DNA from: Pseudoprimorskyibacter sp.
Lineage (GTDB): Bacteria; Pseudomonadota; Alphaproteobacteria; Rhodobacterales; Rhodobacteraceae
Assembly (NCBI GenBank): GCA_029251265.1
Contig: JAQXDR010000129.1
Location: 18,124-82,123 of the forward strand
DNA: 64,000 nt
Reading direction: 5' to 3'
Position numbers and translations under genes: made by a program. Every line of letters begins with the position of its first letter. Within the stretch, counting starts at the first letter, position 1. The notes below the pieces were generated by a model. It did no database searches and had not been told where the DNA came from. It was given only the letters and a program-made list of their open reading frames with translations. This document shows, piece by piece, positions 1 through 8,935 of this stretch.

Positions 1-432
1 TTGGCAAACGACATGCTTGAAACCATGTACGCCGCGCCCGGTATAGGTTTGGCCGCGCCGCAGATCGGTGTGTTAGAGCGTTTGATCGTGCTTGATTGCG
101 CCAAGTCCGATGCGGATACTGCCGCGCCTCTTGTGATGTTTAACCCCGAGGTTCTGGCCTTCTCGGATGAAAAGGGCGTGTATGAAGAGGGGTGTCTTTC
201 TATTCCGGACCAATATGCCGAAGTCGAGCGCCCAAGCGAGGTCCGCGTAGGCTGGTTGGATCGTGACGGTGTTCCCCGTGAACAGGAATTTGACGGCTTG
301 TGGGCCACATGTGTGCAGCACGAAATTGACCATCTGGATGGCAAACTTTTCATTGACTATCTCAAGCCGCTTCGCCGCCAGATGATTACCCGCAAAATGC
401 AAAAGCTGAAACGCGAACGGGCCCGCGAATGA
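1..432 (+). CDS. def: Peptide deformylase, 5'-truncated by window edge
   Basis: Removes the formyl group from the N-terminal formyl-methionine of new proteins; cytoplasmic metalloenzyme at the ribosome exit. The frame is open from base 1, and the visible 143 residues begin just before the GIGLAAPQ motif, so about 25-30 N-terminal residues lie outside the window; the TTG at base 1 is not taken as the start. All three family motifs are intact: GxGLAAPQ, EGCLS (metal-ligand Cys) and QHEIDH (HExxH). Of the three tandem deformylase-like genes it is the most canonical and has the basic C-terminal tail typical of housekeeping copies. Its stop overlaps the next start by 4 bases (ATGA), implying translational coupling. 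Confidence 0.93.
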   Translation: MANDMLETMYAAPGIGLAAPQIGVLERLIVLDCAKSDADTAAPLVMFNPEVLAFSDEKGVYEEGCLSIPDQYAEVERPSEVRVGWLDRDGVPREQEFDGLWATCVQHEIDHLDGKLFIDYLKPLRRQMITRKMQKLKRERARE

Positions 433-923
433 CACGTGCGGCGATCCTCCGCTGGCCTGATCCAAGGCTTTCGAAGGTCTGCGCGCCTGCCACACCGGGT
501 CCTGACGTCGCAAATCTTGCTCGGGATCTGTTCGAAACAATGTATGCCGCACCGGGCCGTGGTTTGGCGGCGCCCCAAATCGGGGTGCTTTTAAGGGTAT
601 TCGTGATGGATGTGACGTGGAAAGAGGGGACACCCCGTCCGTGGGTCTGTATAAATCCCGAGCTGAGGTTGGAGGGCGATGTTGTTTCCAGCACCGAGGG
701 CTGCCTGTCTATTCCGGGACTCACAACTGATGTTGCCCGTAAAACGCGTGCAGTCATGTCGTACACTGATCTGGCAGGACGCCATCAACGGGTGACCTTA
801 ACTGGGGCAGAAGCAATTTGTGCGCAGCACGAAGCCGACCACCTTGATGGCATCGTGACGTTTGACCGTTTGTCAGCGCCGGATCGGATGCGAGCTGTTT
901 CAGATTATGAGGCGTTGCCATGA
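429..923 (+). CDS. Second peptide deformylase paralogue
   Basis: A 164-residue deformylase-family protein. Motif I is GRGLAAPQ (residues 43-50), motif II EGCLS (90-94, Cys92) and motif III QHEADH (133-138, with His134, Glu135 and His138), so all metal ligands and the catalytic Glu are present. It lacks the basic C-terminal extension of the first copy. The start overlaps the upstream stop by 4 bases and the stop overlaps the next start by 4 bases, so the three deformylase-like genes and fmt form one coupled operon. It is probably an active enzyme; its substrate range relative to the first copy cannot be told from sequence. Confidence 0.9.
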   Translation: MTRAAILRWPDPRLSKVCAPATPGPDVANLARDLFETMYAAPGRGLAAPQIGVLLRVFVMDVTWKEGTPRPWVCINPELRLEGDVVSSTEGCLSIPGLTTDVARKTRAVMSYTDLAGRHQRVTLTGAEAICAQHEADHLDGIVTFDRLSAPDRMRAVSDYEALP

Positions 924-1420
924 CTGTTCGGGCGTGCCTTCGCTGGCCCCACAAATGTCTGCGTACGCCGGCCACGCAGGTGGATCTGATTACAGATGAA
1001 GTGCGCAGCATTTGGATGGATATGATCGACACGATGGAGGCGATGCCAGGTGTCGGACTTGCCGCACCTCAGATTGGTGTATCGCTGCGTTTGGCCGTAG
1101 TGGATGCGTCCGAGGCACGCGGACAGGTCATCCGCATGGCCAATCCCGAAATACTGCATGCCTCAGTGCAATTGCGCAGTCATGATGAGGCCAGCCCCAA
1201 TCTGCCCGGCGTGTGGGCCAAGATCGAAAGACCGCGCGCCGTTACGGTACAATTTATGAATGACAAAGGCCAAACAGAGACCCGCGATCTCGTAGGTCTG
1301 TGGGCAACATCCGTGCAGCATCAGATCGATCATTTAAATGGCCGCATGTATTTTGATGCTCTCAGCAGGGCCAAGCGTGACATGCTTTTGCGCAGGGCGC
1401 GTAAAAAAGGACGCGACTGA
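920..1420 (+). CDS. Deformylase-family pseudoenzyme
   Basis: A 166-residue protein with the deformylase fold signature GVGLAAPQ (residues 44-51), but altered active-site motifs. Where EGCLS is expected it reads EASPN, so the metal-ligand Cys is Ser92. Where HExxH is expected it reads HQIDH (134-138), so the catalytic Glu is Gln135. With both changes, deformylase activity is not expected. The reading frame is intact and full length, with no frameshift, and it sits inside a coupled operon, which argues for a retained non-catalytic role (binding or regulation) rather than decay. It starts within the second copy's stop (ATGA) and its TGA shares one base with the fmt ATG. Annotation pipelines would probably call it peptide deformylase. 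Confidence 0.85.
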   Translation: MTVRACLRWPHKCLRTPATQVDLITDEVRSIWMDMIDTMEAMPGVGLAAPQIGVSLRLAVVDASEARGQVIRMANPEILHASVQLRSHDEASPNLPGVWAKIERPRAVTVQFMNDKGQTETRDLVGLWATSVQHQIDHLNGRMYFDALSRAKRDMLLRRARKKGRD

Positions 1421-2325
1421 TGCGTTTAATCTTTATGGGCAGTCCGGACTTTTCGGTTCCTACGTTAGAGGCGTTGGTCGCAGCCGGCCATGATGTTGTG
1501 GCAGTGTATTGCCAGCCACCAAGACCGGCAGGTCGCGGCAAAAAGCTGCGCCCGACCCCGGTGCAAAAGCGCGCTGAAGATATGGGCCTGACGGTTCGGT
1601 ATCCCAAATCATTAAGATCTCCCGAGGCGCAGTCAGACTTTGCAGACCTTCAGGCTGATGCGGCTGTGGTTGTTGCATACGGGTTGATCTTGCCGCAATT
1701 CATCCTGGATGCGCCACAGCATGGCTGTTTCAACATCCATGCATCGCTGTTGCCACGGTGGCGCGGGGCAGCGCCCATCCATCGCGCTGTTATGGCGGGT
1801 GATCATGAAACGGGTGTCTGCATCATGCAGATGGACGCGGGCTTGGATACCGGGGATGTCCTGTTACGCCAGACAACCCCAATTACCACCAGTGAAACCA
1901 CCGCAGATGTTCATGACCGTTTGTCACAGATCGGATCGCAGTTAATGGTGAGGGCTCTTGAAAAACTGGAAGATCTACTGCCAGTCCCACAATGCAAAGA
2001 TGGTGTGATCTATGCCGAAAAGATAGCAAAGTCAGAGGCTCAAATCGACTGGACGCGTTCGGCCTCTGAAATCAGTCAACACATTCGGGGACTGTCGCTT
2101 TTTCCCGGCGCTTGGACAGACATTTCCGGCACTAGGGTCAAATTGCTTCATGCGACGGAAACACAAGGCGTAGGCGCCCCGGGCGAGGTCCTGTCACATC
2201 TGCGTATCGCCTGTGGATCGGGGGCCATCGAGATCACGCGCTTACAACGCGCCGGTAAATCAGTGCAGTCCGCTGCCGAATTTCTACGCGGCATGCCCGT
2301 GCCTGTTGGGGCCATACTTGGATGA
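1420..2325 (+). CDS. fmt: Methionyl-tRNA formyltransferase
   Basis: Formylates Met-tRNAfMet with 10-formyl-tetrahydrofolate to make the initiator tRNA. At 301 residues it has the usual size. The N-terminal formyltransferase domain carries the catalytic triad: Asn105 and His107 in the NIHASLLP stretch, and Asp143 in LDTGD. A C-terminal OB-type tRNA-binding domain follows from about residue 205. It is the last gene of the deformylase operon, pairing addition and removal of the formyl group, and converges on rnhA with only 9 bases between the stops. Confidence 0.97.
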   Translation: MRLIFMGSPDFSVPTLEALVAAGHDVVAVYCQPPRPAGRGKKLRPTPVQKRAEDMGLTVRYPKSLRSPEAQSDFADLQADAAVVVAYGLILPQFILDAPQHGCFNIHASLLPRWRGAAPIHRAVMAGDHETGVCIMQMDAGLDTGDVLLRQTTPITTSETTADVHDRLSQIGSQLMVRALEKLEDLLPVPQCKDGVIYAEKIAKSEAQIDWTRSASEISQHIRGLSLFPGAWTDISGTRVKLLHATETQGVGAPGEVLSHLRIACGSGAIEITRLQRAGKSVQSAAEFLRGMPVPVGAILG

Positions 2326-2334
2326 TGGAGCAGC

Positions 2335-2793
2335 TTAGATCTTTGTCTTAAAGGGCTTCATTCCAGCCCGCGCCAAGGCATCCGCGCGCTCATTCTCAGG
2401 GTGGCCCGCGTGGCCTTTGATCCATTCCCACGCAACGGTGTGACGCGACTGCGCAGTGTCCAGACGCTGCCAGAGTTCAACGTTTTTGACGTCTTTTTTT
2501 GCTGAGGTCTTCCAACCATTTCGTTTCCAGCCATGGATCCATGTGGTGACCCCATTCTTCACATAGGCGCTATCTGTCACAACCCGCACGGTTGATGGTC
2601 GGTCAAGAACCTCTAATGCTGAAATGGCCGCCAAAAGCTCCATTCGGTTGTTGGTTGTTGCCGGCTCACCGCCTTTCAGCTCGCGCTCTTTAACGATGTC
2701 GCTGCCGGACACAGCCTGCAACAAAACACCCCAGCCACCAGGCCCAGGGTTGCCGCTGCAAGCACCATCCGTATAGGCGACAATGTCAGGCAC
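2335..2793 (-). CDS. rnhA: Ribonuclease HI
   Basis: Cleaves the RNA strand of RNA:DNA hybrids (Okazaki primers, R-loops). The 152-residue protein has the type I RNase H DEDD residues: Asp9 in [13 protein letters not shown], Glu52 in NNRMELLA, Asp74 in TDSAYV and Asp138 near the C-terminus. The basic protrusion region around residues 88-102 ([14 protein letters not shown]) is also present. It is the distal gene of a minus-strand set; its ATG overlaps the end of the upstream methyltransferase gene by 8 bases. Confidence 0.97.
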   Translation of the reverse strand: MPDIVAYTDGACSGNPGPGGWGVLLQAVSGSDIVKERELKGGEPATTNNRMELLAAISALEVLDRPSTVRVVTDSAYVKNGVTTWIHGWKRNGWKTSAKKDVKNVELWQRLDTAQSRHTVAWEWIKGHAGHPENERADALARAGMKPFKTKI

Positions 2794-3382
2794 GCGACAA
2801 CACCGCTATCCAGTCAGATTTTGTCCCATCCAACCCGCGATCTGTACCCCGCGATTCGGCAAAGGGCGTGAAACCTGCTGATGTCAGGTCTGCATGTAGC
2901 GTATCAGCATCACGGTAAATATATCGGCGTCCCAGCCGATCCCGTTGCGTGCCACGGCCCAGTTTCAATGCGATGTGAAAAATACCATTCGGTGTCAGGG
3001 CTGAATGTATATCTGCAAGGTGTCGGGGATAGTCGTCGTGAGATGCGTGCAAAAGGCTGAAATTGGCCCAAATGCCGTCGAAGTGTCCGAGGCCTGGTAC
3101 ATCATCAAAAGTTGCCAGACGCGCCTCTACTCCTGTCTCCATTCTTGCACGTACAATCATTTGCTCCGAGGCGTCAATTGCGACCACATCATATCCAAAT
3201 GATGCCATAATTCCCGCGATGCGTCCCGGGCCACAGCCAAGATCCAGAACCCGCCCGCCAACGTTTACTTCAGCCATGAATGCGCGCAATTCGTTATCCG
3301 GTGCGCTGTCTATTGGCACAAGTTTCGCATATTCTGCGGCCTTGGCGTCATAGACTGCAATTGTTTGTGAATCTTTTGTCAT
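2786..3382 (-). CDS. Class I SAM-dependent methyltransferase
   Basis: A 198-residue methyltransferase; the SAM-binding motif I is [10 protein letters not shown], followed by an acidic loop (VVAIDAS) and a motif IV-like [12 protein letters not shown]. The substrate is unknown. The frame stays open further upstream, but the start was placed at the ATG at 3382 because this gives the standard family N-terminus and a 4-base ATGA overlap with the DUF3429 gene. Together with DUF3429 and rnhA it forms a translationally coupled trio. Confidence 0.85.
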   Translation of the reverse strand: MTKDSQTIAVYDAKAAEYAKLVPIDSAPDNELRAFMAEVNVGGRVLDLGCGPGRIAGIMASFGYDVVAIDASEQMIVRARMETGVEARLATFDDVPGLGHFDGIWANFSLLHASHDDYPRHLADIHSALTPNGIFHIALKLGRGTQRDRLGRRYIYRDADTLHADLTSAGFTPFAESRGTDRGLDGTKSDWIAVLSRA

Positions 3383-3819
3383 AGCAGCAAAGCTATCAGC
3401 AGGCATACCACAACAACAAGCGTCAAAAGTATGCGTAACCTCATCCACCACGGGGGGGCCAAACCCCGATGAGCAAATAGCCAATCCAAAGCCAGCAATC
3501 CCACAAAGCCAAGCAGTAATGCGACCAACAAATTGATGCCGGGCGTTATGGTAGCGAAAAATGCCCAAAGTGCTGGCACTGTACTGAAAGCATAGGCCCA
3601 AAGGTGGTTTGTTTGGTTCGGGTCGCGCGCCGCAAATCCCCACAATACGCCGGACATAAAGCATAGGATAACAGTGCCATAACACGTCAGGATGTCTATG
3701 CCATCAGAATAGGTACTGGCCAAATGCAGACCGGTTCCCGCTAAAAACGGCAACAACCCGGAAAGACCAAGGTATAATGCGGGTCTGGGAATTGAAAGAT
3801 TAGATGCCATGTCTGTCAA
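3379..3819 (-). CDS. DUF3429 membrane protein
   Basis: A 146-residue integral membrane protein with about five hydrophobic helices and the DUF3429 look: an N-terminal helix in a small Gly/Pro-rich frame, then a CFMSGVLWGFA segment. Function is not known. It is first in the minus-strand set with the methyltransferase and rnhA. Two ATG codons close together (3819 and, three codons in, 3810) are possible starts. The C-terminus is an unusually long run of Leu/Val. Confidence 0.75.
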   Translation of the reverse strand: MTDMASNLSIPRPALYLGLSGLLPFLAGTGLHLASTYSDGIDILTCYGTVILCFMSGVLWGFAARDPNQTNHLWAYAFSTVPALWAFFATITPGINLLVALLLGFVGLLALDWLFAHRGLAPPWWMRLRILLTLVVVVCLLIALLL

Positions 3820-4339
3820 TTAAATAACTGAGGGGTCGTGTCTAGCGTACCACCAAAGAAAGGTCGAGATGACAATACAGCTTAACGATGCAACGATGCA
3901 AAAGAACGCGATCGTATGTTGTGGTGGTTCGTCCTGCCCTAGTCACCCGACCTCTTGAGGGTTCAGACACCGTTGGCGCGCCATCGCATGCATCGAAATA
4001 GTAATATCAATTTACAACATCTCAGCTGTCTATCTCAAAACGACTAACCTTTGCCCCAGATAAACGTTGCCTTGTTACCACAAAAACAGCCCCAGTTCAC
4101 ACACCGTCCTTTTAATAAAAAGCAGGTAGCGAAAGCTGGGGCCGTTTCTTGTTATCTATGTTTGCGAATCATCTAATGGTTGATTTTACGTAGGACGCAC
4201 TCGGCATTTTTCACCCAAACCGACACACACTGCGGTTACCCAGAAATTTCAAACGGCAATTTTTCAAAAAGCTAACGCTGCTTTACTGACGTATAGGCAA
4301 TGTCTATTCAATTTGAGAAAATCAACCGTTGCGCGAAAG
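3820..4339. other. 520-base intergenic region
   Basis: No convincing gene is seen between the DUF3429 start and the NYN gene end; open frames here are short and have no recognisable composition. The region should hold the DUF3429 promoter and the NYN gene terminator. It contains a 12-base interrupted inverted repeat (4084-4147, listed separately) and a short palindrome CCTCTTGAGG at 3951-3960. A stretch near 3950-3985 looks loosely like a tRNA 3' end but lacks a matching acceptor arm. Confidence 0.6.
4084..4147 (-). terminator. Long-loop inverted repeat, terminator or small RNA hairpin
   Basis: The arms at 4084-4095 (AAACAGCCCCAG) and 4136-4147 (CTGGGGCCGTTT) pair over 12 positions with one G-U wobble, around a 40-base loop that holds a weaker inner pairing. 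Read on the minus strand the 3' arm runs into GTTTTTG, so it could end transcripts from the NYN gene, about 190 bases downstream of its stop. The large loop is unusual for a simple terminator and would also fit a small structured RNA. Confidence 0.35.
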
Positions 4340-4915
4340 TCAGTTTTCCCCAACCGCTTCCTGCATTCTCTCACCCACTGGCATCTCGCGAGGCGGCCTA
4401 CCAACCACATCGCGCAGCTCGTCCAGCTCGATAAAGTTGTCAGCTTGACGCCGCAACTCGTCTGCAATCATGGGAGGCTGGCTGCGAATTGTTGACACGA
4501 CAGACACCCTAACACCTTGCCGCTGAAGCGACTCTATCAAGGGTCGAAAATCACCATCGCCTGAAAAAAGTACAATGTGATCAACGCGTGACGCAAGCTC
4601 CATGGCATTGACGGTGAGTTCAATATCCATGTTCCCCTTGACCTTGCGACGGCCCTGGCTGTCGGTGTATTCCTTGGCAGGTTTCGTTACCATGGTGAAC
4701 CCATTATAGTGAAGCCAGTCCACTAACGGCCGGATCGGAGAGTACTCGTCGTTTTCCAGCAAGGCGGTATAGTAAAATGCTCGAAGCATCTTGCCACGTC
4801 GCAGGAATTCCTGCCTGAGGAGTTTGTAGTCTATGTCGAACCCAAGCGCTTTGGCTGCGGCGTAAAGGTTAGATCCGTCGATGAACAGCGCCAGCCGTTC
4901 GTCTTTGTAAAACAT
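4340..4915 (-). CDS. NYN-domain (LabA-like) protein
   Basis: A 191-residue PIN-like NYN-domain protein. It begins with the characteristic LALFIDGSNLY (first metal-binding Asp) and continues with NMDIELTVNAME and VLFSGDGDF, which supply the other conserved acidic residues; these families are putative RNA nucleases. The start is placed at the ATG at 4915, preceded by AAAGGGA at good spacing; an ATG at 4924 sits too close to that site. It is monocistronic and divergent from folK. The natural RNA target is unknown. Confidence 0.85.
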   Translation of the reverse strand: MFYKDERLALFIDGSNLYAAAKALGFDIDYKLLRQEFLRRGKMLRAFYYTALLENDEYSPIRPLVDWLHYNGFTMVTKPAKEYTDSQGRRKVKGNMDIELTVNAMELASRVDHIVLFSGDGDFRPLIESLQRQGVRVSVVSTIRSQPPMIADELRRQADNFIELDELRDVVGRPPREMPVGERMQEAVGEN

Positions 4916-5076
4916 AAAATTCATCCCTTTGATTAATATCCGGGCTGTCGTGAGTGGCGTTTCTCGAGTGACTTGGAAAACAATAGGCCGCGAATAAAAG
5001 ATAATAAATAGTGAAAAAGCGCTGTTTCGCAAGCATTCCCAAGCAGCTGACACAAAAAAACGGTAGGGTTTTAAAT

Positions 5077-5640
5077 ATGACCAATCGGCACGCATTGATC
5101 GCATTAGGTGCAAATCAGGAACATGCAGGGACGTCACCCCTCCAAAATATTATGGCAGCAATAATTGGTATGGTAAATTGCGGCGTGCAAATGCGTGCTG
5201 TCAGCCGTTTTTTCAGATCAGCCGCTTTTCCAGCCGGATCGGGACCTGATTTTGTAAATGCCGCTGTCGCCGTTGATTGGGACGGCGAGGCAGACGATCT
5301 TTTGGCCAGATTGCACAGCTTGGAAAAAGACCTCGGTCGCAAACGTGCCACACGCTGGGGAGCGCGCACGTTGGATTTGGATATGATTGCTTTAGGCGAT
5401 CAAGTCCTGCCTAACGTGTCTGCTCAGGCATATTGGCGCAATCTCTCGTTTGAAAAACAGTTGTGCGAAACGCCTAATGACCTGATTTTGCCGCATCCTC
5501 GCTTGCAGGATAGGATATTTGTTCTTGCGCCTTTGTGTGAAATTGCGCCTGATTGGCGACATCCGGTCACAGGCCATACGGTGGCAATGATGTGTGATGC
5601 ACTTCCTGAAAATTGCTGGAAAACGCTCAGCCCTATCTGA
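5077..5640 (+). CDS. folK: 6-hydroxymethyl-7,8-dihydropterin pyrophosphokinase
   Basis: Transfers pyrophosphate from ATP to 6-hydroxymethyl-dihydropterin in folate synthesis. The 187-residue protein shows the HPPK pattern: ALIALGANQ at the N-terminus, RWGARTLDLDMIALGD carrying the catalytic/metal-binding acidic pair, and LILPHPRLQDRIFVLAPLCEI. The ATG at 5077 is preceded by AGGG at suitable spacing and gives the family N-terminus; an upstream in-frame ATG at 5011 would add an unconserved leader. It is divergent from the NYN gene and upstream of rpoZ. Confidence 0.95.
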   Translation: MTNRHALIALGANQEHAGTSPLQNIMAAIIGMVNCGVQMRAVSRFFRSAAFPAGSGPDFVNAAVAVDWDGEADDLLARLHSLEKDLGRKRATRWGARTLDLDMIALGDQVLPNVSAQAYWRNLSFEKQLCETPNDLILPHPRLQDRIFVLAPLCEIAPDWRHPVTGHTVAMMCDALPENCWKTLSPI

Positions 5641-5719
5641 TTTAACTGCTTGCAATTTGGACTGAAGTCGCCTAGCTGCCATGATCTTACTGCCTACACC
5701 AAAATTGATCGGAGCGCCC

Positions 5720-6073
5720 ATGGCTCGTGTCACTGTTGAAGATTGCGTCGACAAAGTCCCTAACCGGTTTGAACTGGTTATGTTGGCAGCCCATCGGGCG
5801 CGCGAGATTGCGGAGGGTGCGTCCCTCACAGTAGAGCGGGATCTGGACAAAAATCCTGTGGTTGCGCTACGCGAGATTGCGGATGAAACCCAGTCCGCTG
5901 ATGAACTTCGCGAACGGCTTATTGAAGACAACCAGACACAAATCGAGGTTGACGAACCCGAAGAGGACAGCATGGCATTGCTCATGGGCTCAGAGCCCGA
6001 CAAGCCAGTCGAAGATGATATGTCCGAAGAAAAGCTGCTGCGCGCTTTGATGGAGGCGCAAGGCCCAAGCTGA
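5720..6073 (+). CDS. rpoZ: RNA polymerase omega subunit
   Basis: Omega helps assemble and stabilise RNA polymerase and, with beta', forms a ppGpp site in proteobacteria. The 117-residue protein starts MARVTVEDC, then KVPNRFELV and AHRAREI, the standard conserved core, with an acidic C-terminal tail of alphaproteobacterial length. The start at 5720 follows GGAG by 5 bases; an in-frame upstream ATG at 5681 is less likely. It lies directly before rsh, matching the widespread rpoZ-spoT linkage. Confidence 0.96.
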   Translation: MARVTVEDCVDKVPNRFELVMLAAHRAREIAEGASLTVERDLDKNPVVALREIADETQSADELRERLIEDNQTQIEVDEPEEDSMALLMGSEPDKPVEDDMSEEKLLRALMEAQGPS

Positions 6074-6095
6074 CTTTGCCTTTGGGGGAGAGTGT

Positions 6096-8249
6096 ATGCT
6101 CGCCGCTGATGATATTGTAGAGCTGGTCAATGCCTACAACCCCAAGACAAACGCCGATCTGATTCGGGCGGCATATGACTACGGCCAAAAAATGCACGAG
6201 GGCCAGTTTCGCAAATCTGGCGAACCTTACTTCACGCATCCGGTTGCTGTTGCTGCTATTTTGACGGAACAGCGTTTGGATGATGCGACAATCGTCACCG
6301 CGCTTTTGCATGACACCATCGAGGATACGCGCTCAACCTGTTTTGAGGTCGAGCGTCTCTTTGGAAGTGAAATTGCGGGCCTTGTGGATGGTGTCACGAA
6401 ACTGACGCAGCTTCAGTTGAGCAGCTCAGAGACCAAACAGGCTGAAAACTTTCGCAAGCTTTTCATGGCGATGTCTAAAGACCTGCGTGTCATATTGGTC
6501 AAGCTTTCAGATCGGCTGCACAATATGCGCACGATCAAGGCGATGAAAGCTGAAAAGCAGCAGCAAAAAGCGCGTGAAACGATGGAAATCTTTGCCCCTC
6601 TTGCAGGCCGTATGGGTATGCAATGGATGCGCGAAGAATTGGAAGACCTCGCTTTCAAGGTCCTCAATCCAGAAGCTCGCGCGTCCATCATCCGCCGCTT
6701 TATAACACTGCAAAGGGAAACTGGTGATGTAATTGTGCGCATCACTGGGGATATGCGCAACGAACTTGACAAGGCAGGGATCGAGGCAGATGTCTTTGGT
6801 CGCGCCAAAAAGCCGTATTCGATTTGGCGCAAAATGGAAGCTAAAGAAATTCCGTTTTCAAGGCTAAGCGATATCTACGGCTTTCGCGTGGTCACTGGAC
6901 CTGAAATGGACTGCTACGGCGCGCTTGGTGCAATTCATCAACGCTGGAGAGCGGTGCCTGGTCGTTTCAAGGATTATATCAGCCAGCCAAAACGAAATGG
7001 GTACCGCTCGATCCACACAACGGTCTCGGGACGGAACGCGCGCCGTGTTGAGGTGCAGATCCGCACCCGTGACATGCACGAAGTGGCCGAAGCAGGTGTT
7101 GCAGCGCACTGGTCTTACCGCGATGGTGAACGTGTTCAGAACCGTTTTGCCGTAGATCCGACCGGTTGGGTGACAGCACTATCTGAGCAATTGGACCAAG
7201 ATGATGATCATGATGCGTTTCTTGAGGCTGTGAAGCTCGAGATGTATTCTGATCAGGTATTTTGTTTTTCTCCGAAGGGAGACGTGATTCCCTTGCCGCG
7301 TGGCGCGACGCCTATTGATTTTGCCTATGCAATCCATACTCGGATCGGGTCGGCCTGTGTCGGGGCCAAGGTAGATGGGATGCGCGTGCCTTTGTGGTCA
7401 CGCCTAAAGAATGGCCAATCTGTAGAGGTCATAACAGCACAGGCGCAGGTGCCGCAGGGAACGTGGCTGGATATTGCCATTACTGGCAAAGCCAAGTCTG
7501 CGATTCGTCGAGCCCTAAGGGATGCAGATCGCGAACGTTATATTCTTTTAGGTCGCGAACTGGCGCGCGCCGGATTTGAACATTTGGGAAAAAAGGCAAG
7601 CGACAAGGTCCTCGATCGGGCCGCGCGTACGCTTCGGCTTGATGATGCTGACACACTTCTGGCAAGGCTAGGCAGCGCGGAATTGACCGTGGCACAGGCA
7701 GTCAATGCAGTCTATCCGGATATCGACCGAGACTTGAGAGAAGAAATTGATCGCACCCGCGTGGTAGTAGGTCTGCATCATGGTCAAGCTTTTGAGCGTG
7801 CAGCTTGCTGTCAGGCATTGCCACCAGATAGAATTGTGGGAATTACAACCCGCGGCAAAGGTGTTGTTGTGCATGCGATCGATTGCCCGGCACTGACCCA
7901 GCACGAAGATCAACCAGAACGCTGGCTCGATCTGCGTTGGGCCGAAGGTGCCCATCCGCCGATCTATACTGTTACTTTGGACTTGACGATTGGCAATGAC
8001 GCAGGTGTGCTGGGACGTATCTGCACGCTGATAGGTGAACAGAAAGCGAATATTTCGAACTTACATTTTGCGGATCGGAAACCGGATTTTTTCAGGCTTC
8101 TGGTTGACCTTGATCTCAGGGATGCGGGGCAGCTGCATTCGGTCATTTCGGCACTTGGTGCAGAAAGCGACGTCGCTTCTGTCAGGCGTCGGCGTGATAC
8201 GACCGCGGTCTCTGAAAAGGCGATTGTGGAACAACGCATTCGTTTGTAA
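6096..8249 (+). CDS. rsh: Bifunctional (p)ppGpp synthetase/hydrolase
   Basis: The only RelA/SpoT homologue in view; it makes and degrades the stringent alarmone (p)ppGpp. At 717 residues it has the full long-RSH layout: an HD hydrolase domain with intact HD (72-73) and ED (76-77) residues; a synthetase domain with GRFKDYI, PKRNGYRSIHT and VEVQIRT; a TGS domain (VFCFSPKGDVIPLPRGATPIDFAY, about residues 387-445); and a C-terminal ACT domain from about residue 625. Both halves look catalytically intact. It lies 22 bases after rpoZ. The GTG-started DUF2062 gene follows after 18 bases. Confidence 0.97.
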   Translation: MLAADDIVELVNAYNPKTNADLIRAAYDYGQKMHEGQFRKSGEPYFTHPVAVAAILTEQRLDDATIVTALLHDTIEDTRSTCFEVERLFGSEIAGLVDGVTKLTQLQLSSSETKQAENFRKLFMAMSKDLRVILVKLSDRLHNMRTIKAMKAEKQQQKARETMEIFAPLAGRMGMQWMREELEDLAFKVLNPEARASIIRRFITLQRETGDVIVRITGDMRNELDKAGIEADVFGRAKKPYSIWRKMEAKEIPFSRLSDIYGFRVVTGPEMDCYGALGAIHQRWRAVPGRFKDYISQPKRNGYRSIHTTVSGRNARRVEVQIRTRDMHEVAEAGVAAHWSYRDGERVQNRFAVDPTGWVTALSEQLDQDDDHDAFLEAVKLEMYSDQVFCFSPKGDVIPLPRGATPIDFAYAIHTRIGSACVGAKVDGMRVPLWSRLKNGQSVEVITAQAQVPQGTWLDIAITGKAKSAIRRALRDADRERYILLGRELARAGFEHLGKKASDKVLDRAARTLRLDDADTLLARLGSAELTVAQAVNAVYPDIDRDLREEIDRTRVVVGLHHGQAFERAACCQALPPDRIVGITTRGKGVVVHAIDCPALTQHEDQPERWLDLRWAEGAHPPIYTVTLDLTIGNDAGVLGRICTLIGEQKANISNLHFADRKPDFFRLLVDLDLRDAGQLHSVISALGAESDVASVRRRRDTTAVSEKAIVEQRIRL

Positions 8250-8267
8250 CCAAACAAGGAGCTACGA

Positions 8268-8903
8268 GTGGTTTTTAAGCGTCGCCATAAACGACCAATC
8301 TGGCAAGTTGCGACAGAAGCGCTTTGGCCCAAAGGTGGCTGGGCGCGGGCGGCACAATATGTGCAACACCGGCTACGGCGTTTGCCGGGTTCTCCCGAGC
8401 ATATCGCCCGTGGTATCGCTGTTGGCGTATTCACGACTTTTACGCCATTTTACGGCTTACATTTCGCTTTTGCTGGACTGCTGGCGTTGTTGTTCCGCGG
8501 TAATATACTTGCCGCGTTTTTGAGTACTTTTTTTGGCAATCCACTGACCTACGTTCCGATTGGCGTTGTGTCGCTACAAACGGGTTACTGGATTTTGGGG
8601 GTACGAAGCCAGATTGAAAACGAGGCAAATTTGCCCCGCAAATTCATGCGCGCGTTCTTAGATCTTTGGCAAAATGTGAAGGGGCTGTTTACGGGCGAGC
8701 CCGCACATTGGGGCTATTTATCGAATTTTTTTGAAACGGTGTTTTTCCCCTATCTTATTGGTGGGATTGGTCCCGGGATTATCACAAGCGTCGTGATTTA
8801 CTTTATTTCTGTTCCGTTGCTGCGCGCTTATCAGGAGCGGCGCCGAAAATCTCGACGTGAACGGTACAAGCGGGTTGCGAATGCAGGCCGAAAGACTAGG
8901 TAA
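8268..8903 (+). CDS. DUF2062 membrane protein
   Basis: A 211-residue protein of the DUF2062 family, recognised by [18 protein letters not shown] and [11 protein letters not shown], with three or four hydrophobic helices and a basic C-terminal tail. Function is unknown. It starts at GTG (8268), chosen because AAGGAG lies 5 bases upstream and no closer ATG fits. It sits between rsh and pdxJ, an arrangement common in Rhodobacterales. Confidence 0.85.
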   Translation: MVFKRRHKRPIWQVATEALWPKGGWARAAQYVQHRLRRLPGSPEHIARGIAVGVFTTFTPFYGLHFAFAGLLALLFRGNILAAFLSTFFGNPLTYVPIGVVSLQTGYWILGVRSQIENEANLPRKFMRAFLDLWQNVKGLFTGEPAHWGYLSNFFETVFFPYLIGGIGPGIITSVVIYFISVPLLRAYQERRRKSRRERYKRVANAGRKTR

Positions 8904-8935
8904 CGCTGGCAACGATCCAGTTGGGAATTGATCAA

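Noticed and set aside
3383..3685. N-terminal extension of the methyltransferase
   Set aside because: It overlaps the DUF3429 gene in another frame and lacks conservation; ATG 3382 makes a coupled ATGA junction.
3945..3990. tRNA-like 3' end (GGGTTCAGACACC ... GCGCGCCA)
   Set aside because: No matching 5' acceptor arm, D-arm or anticodon arm is found in the preceding 80 bases.
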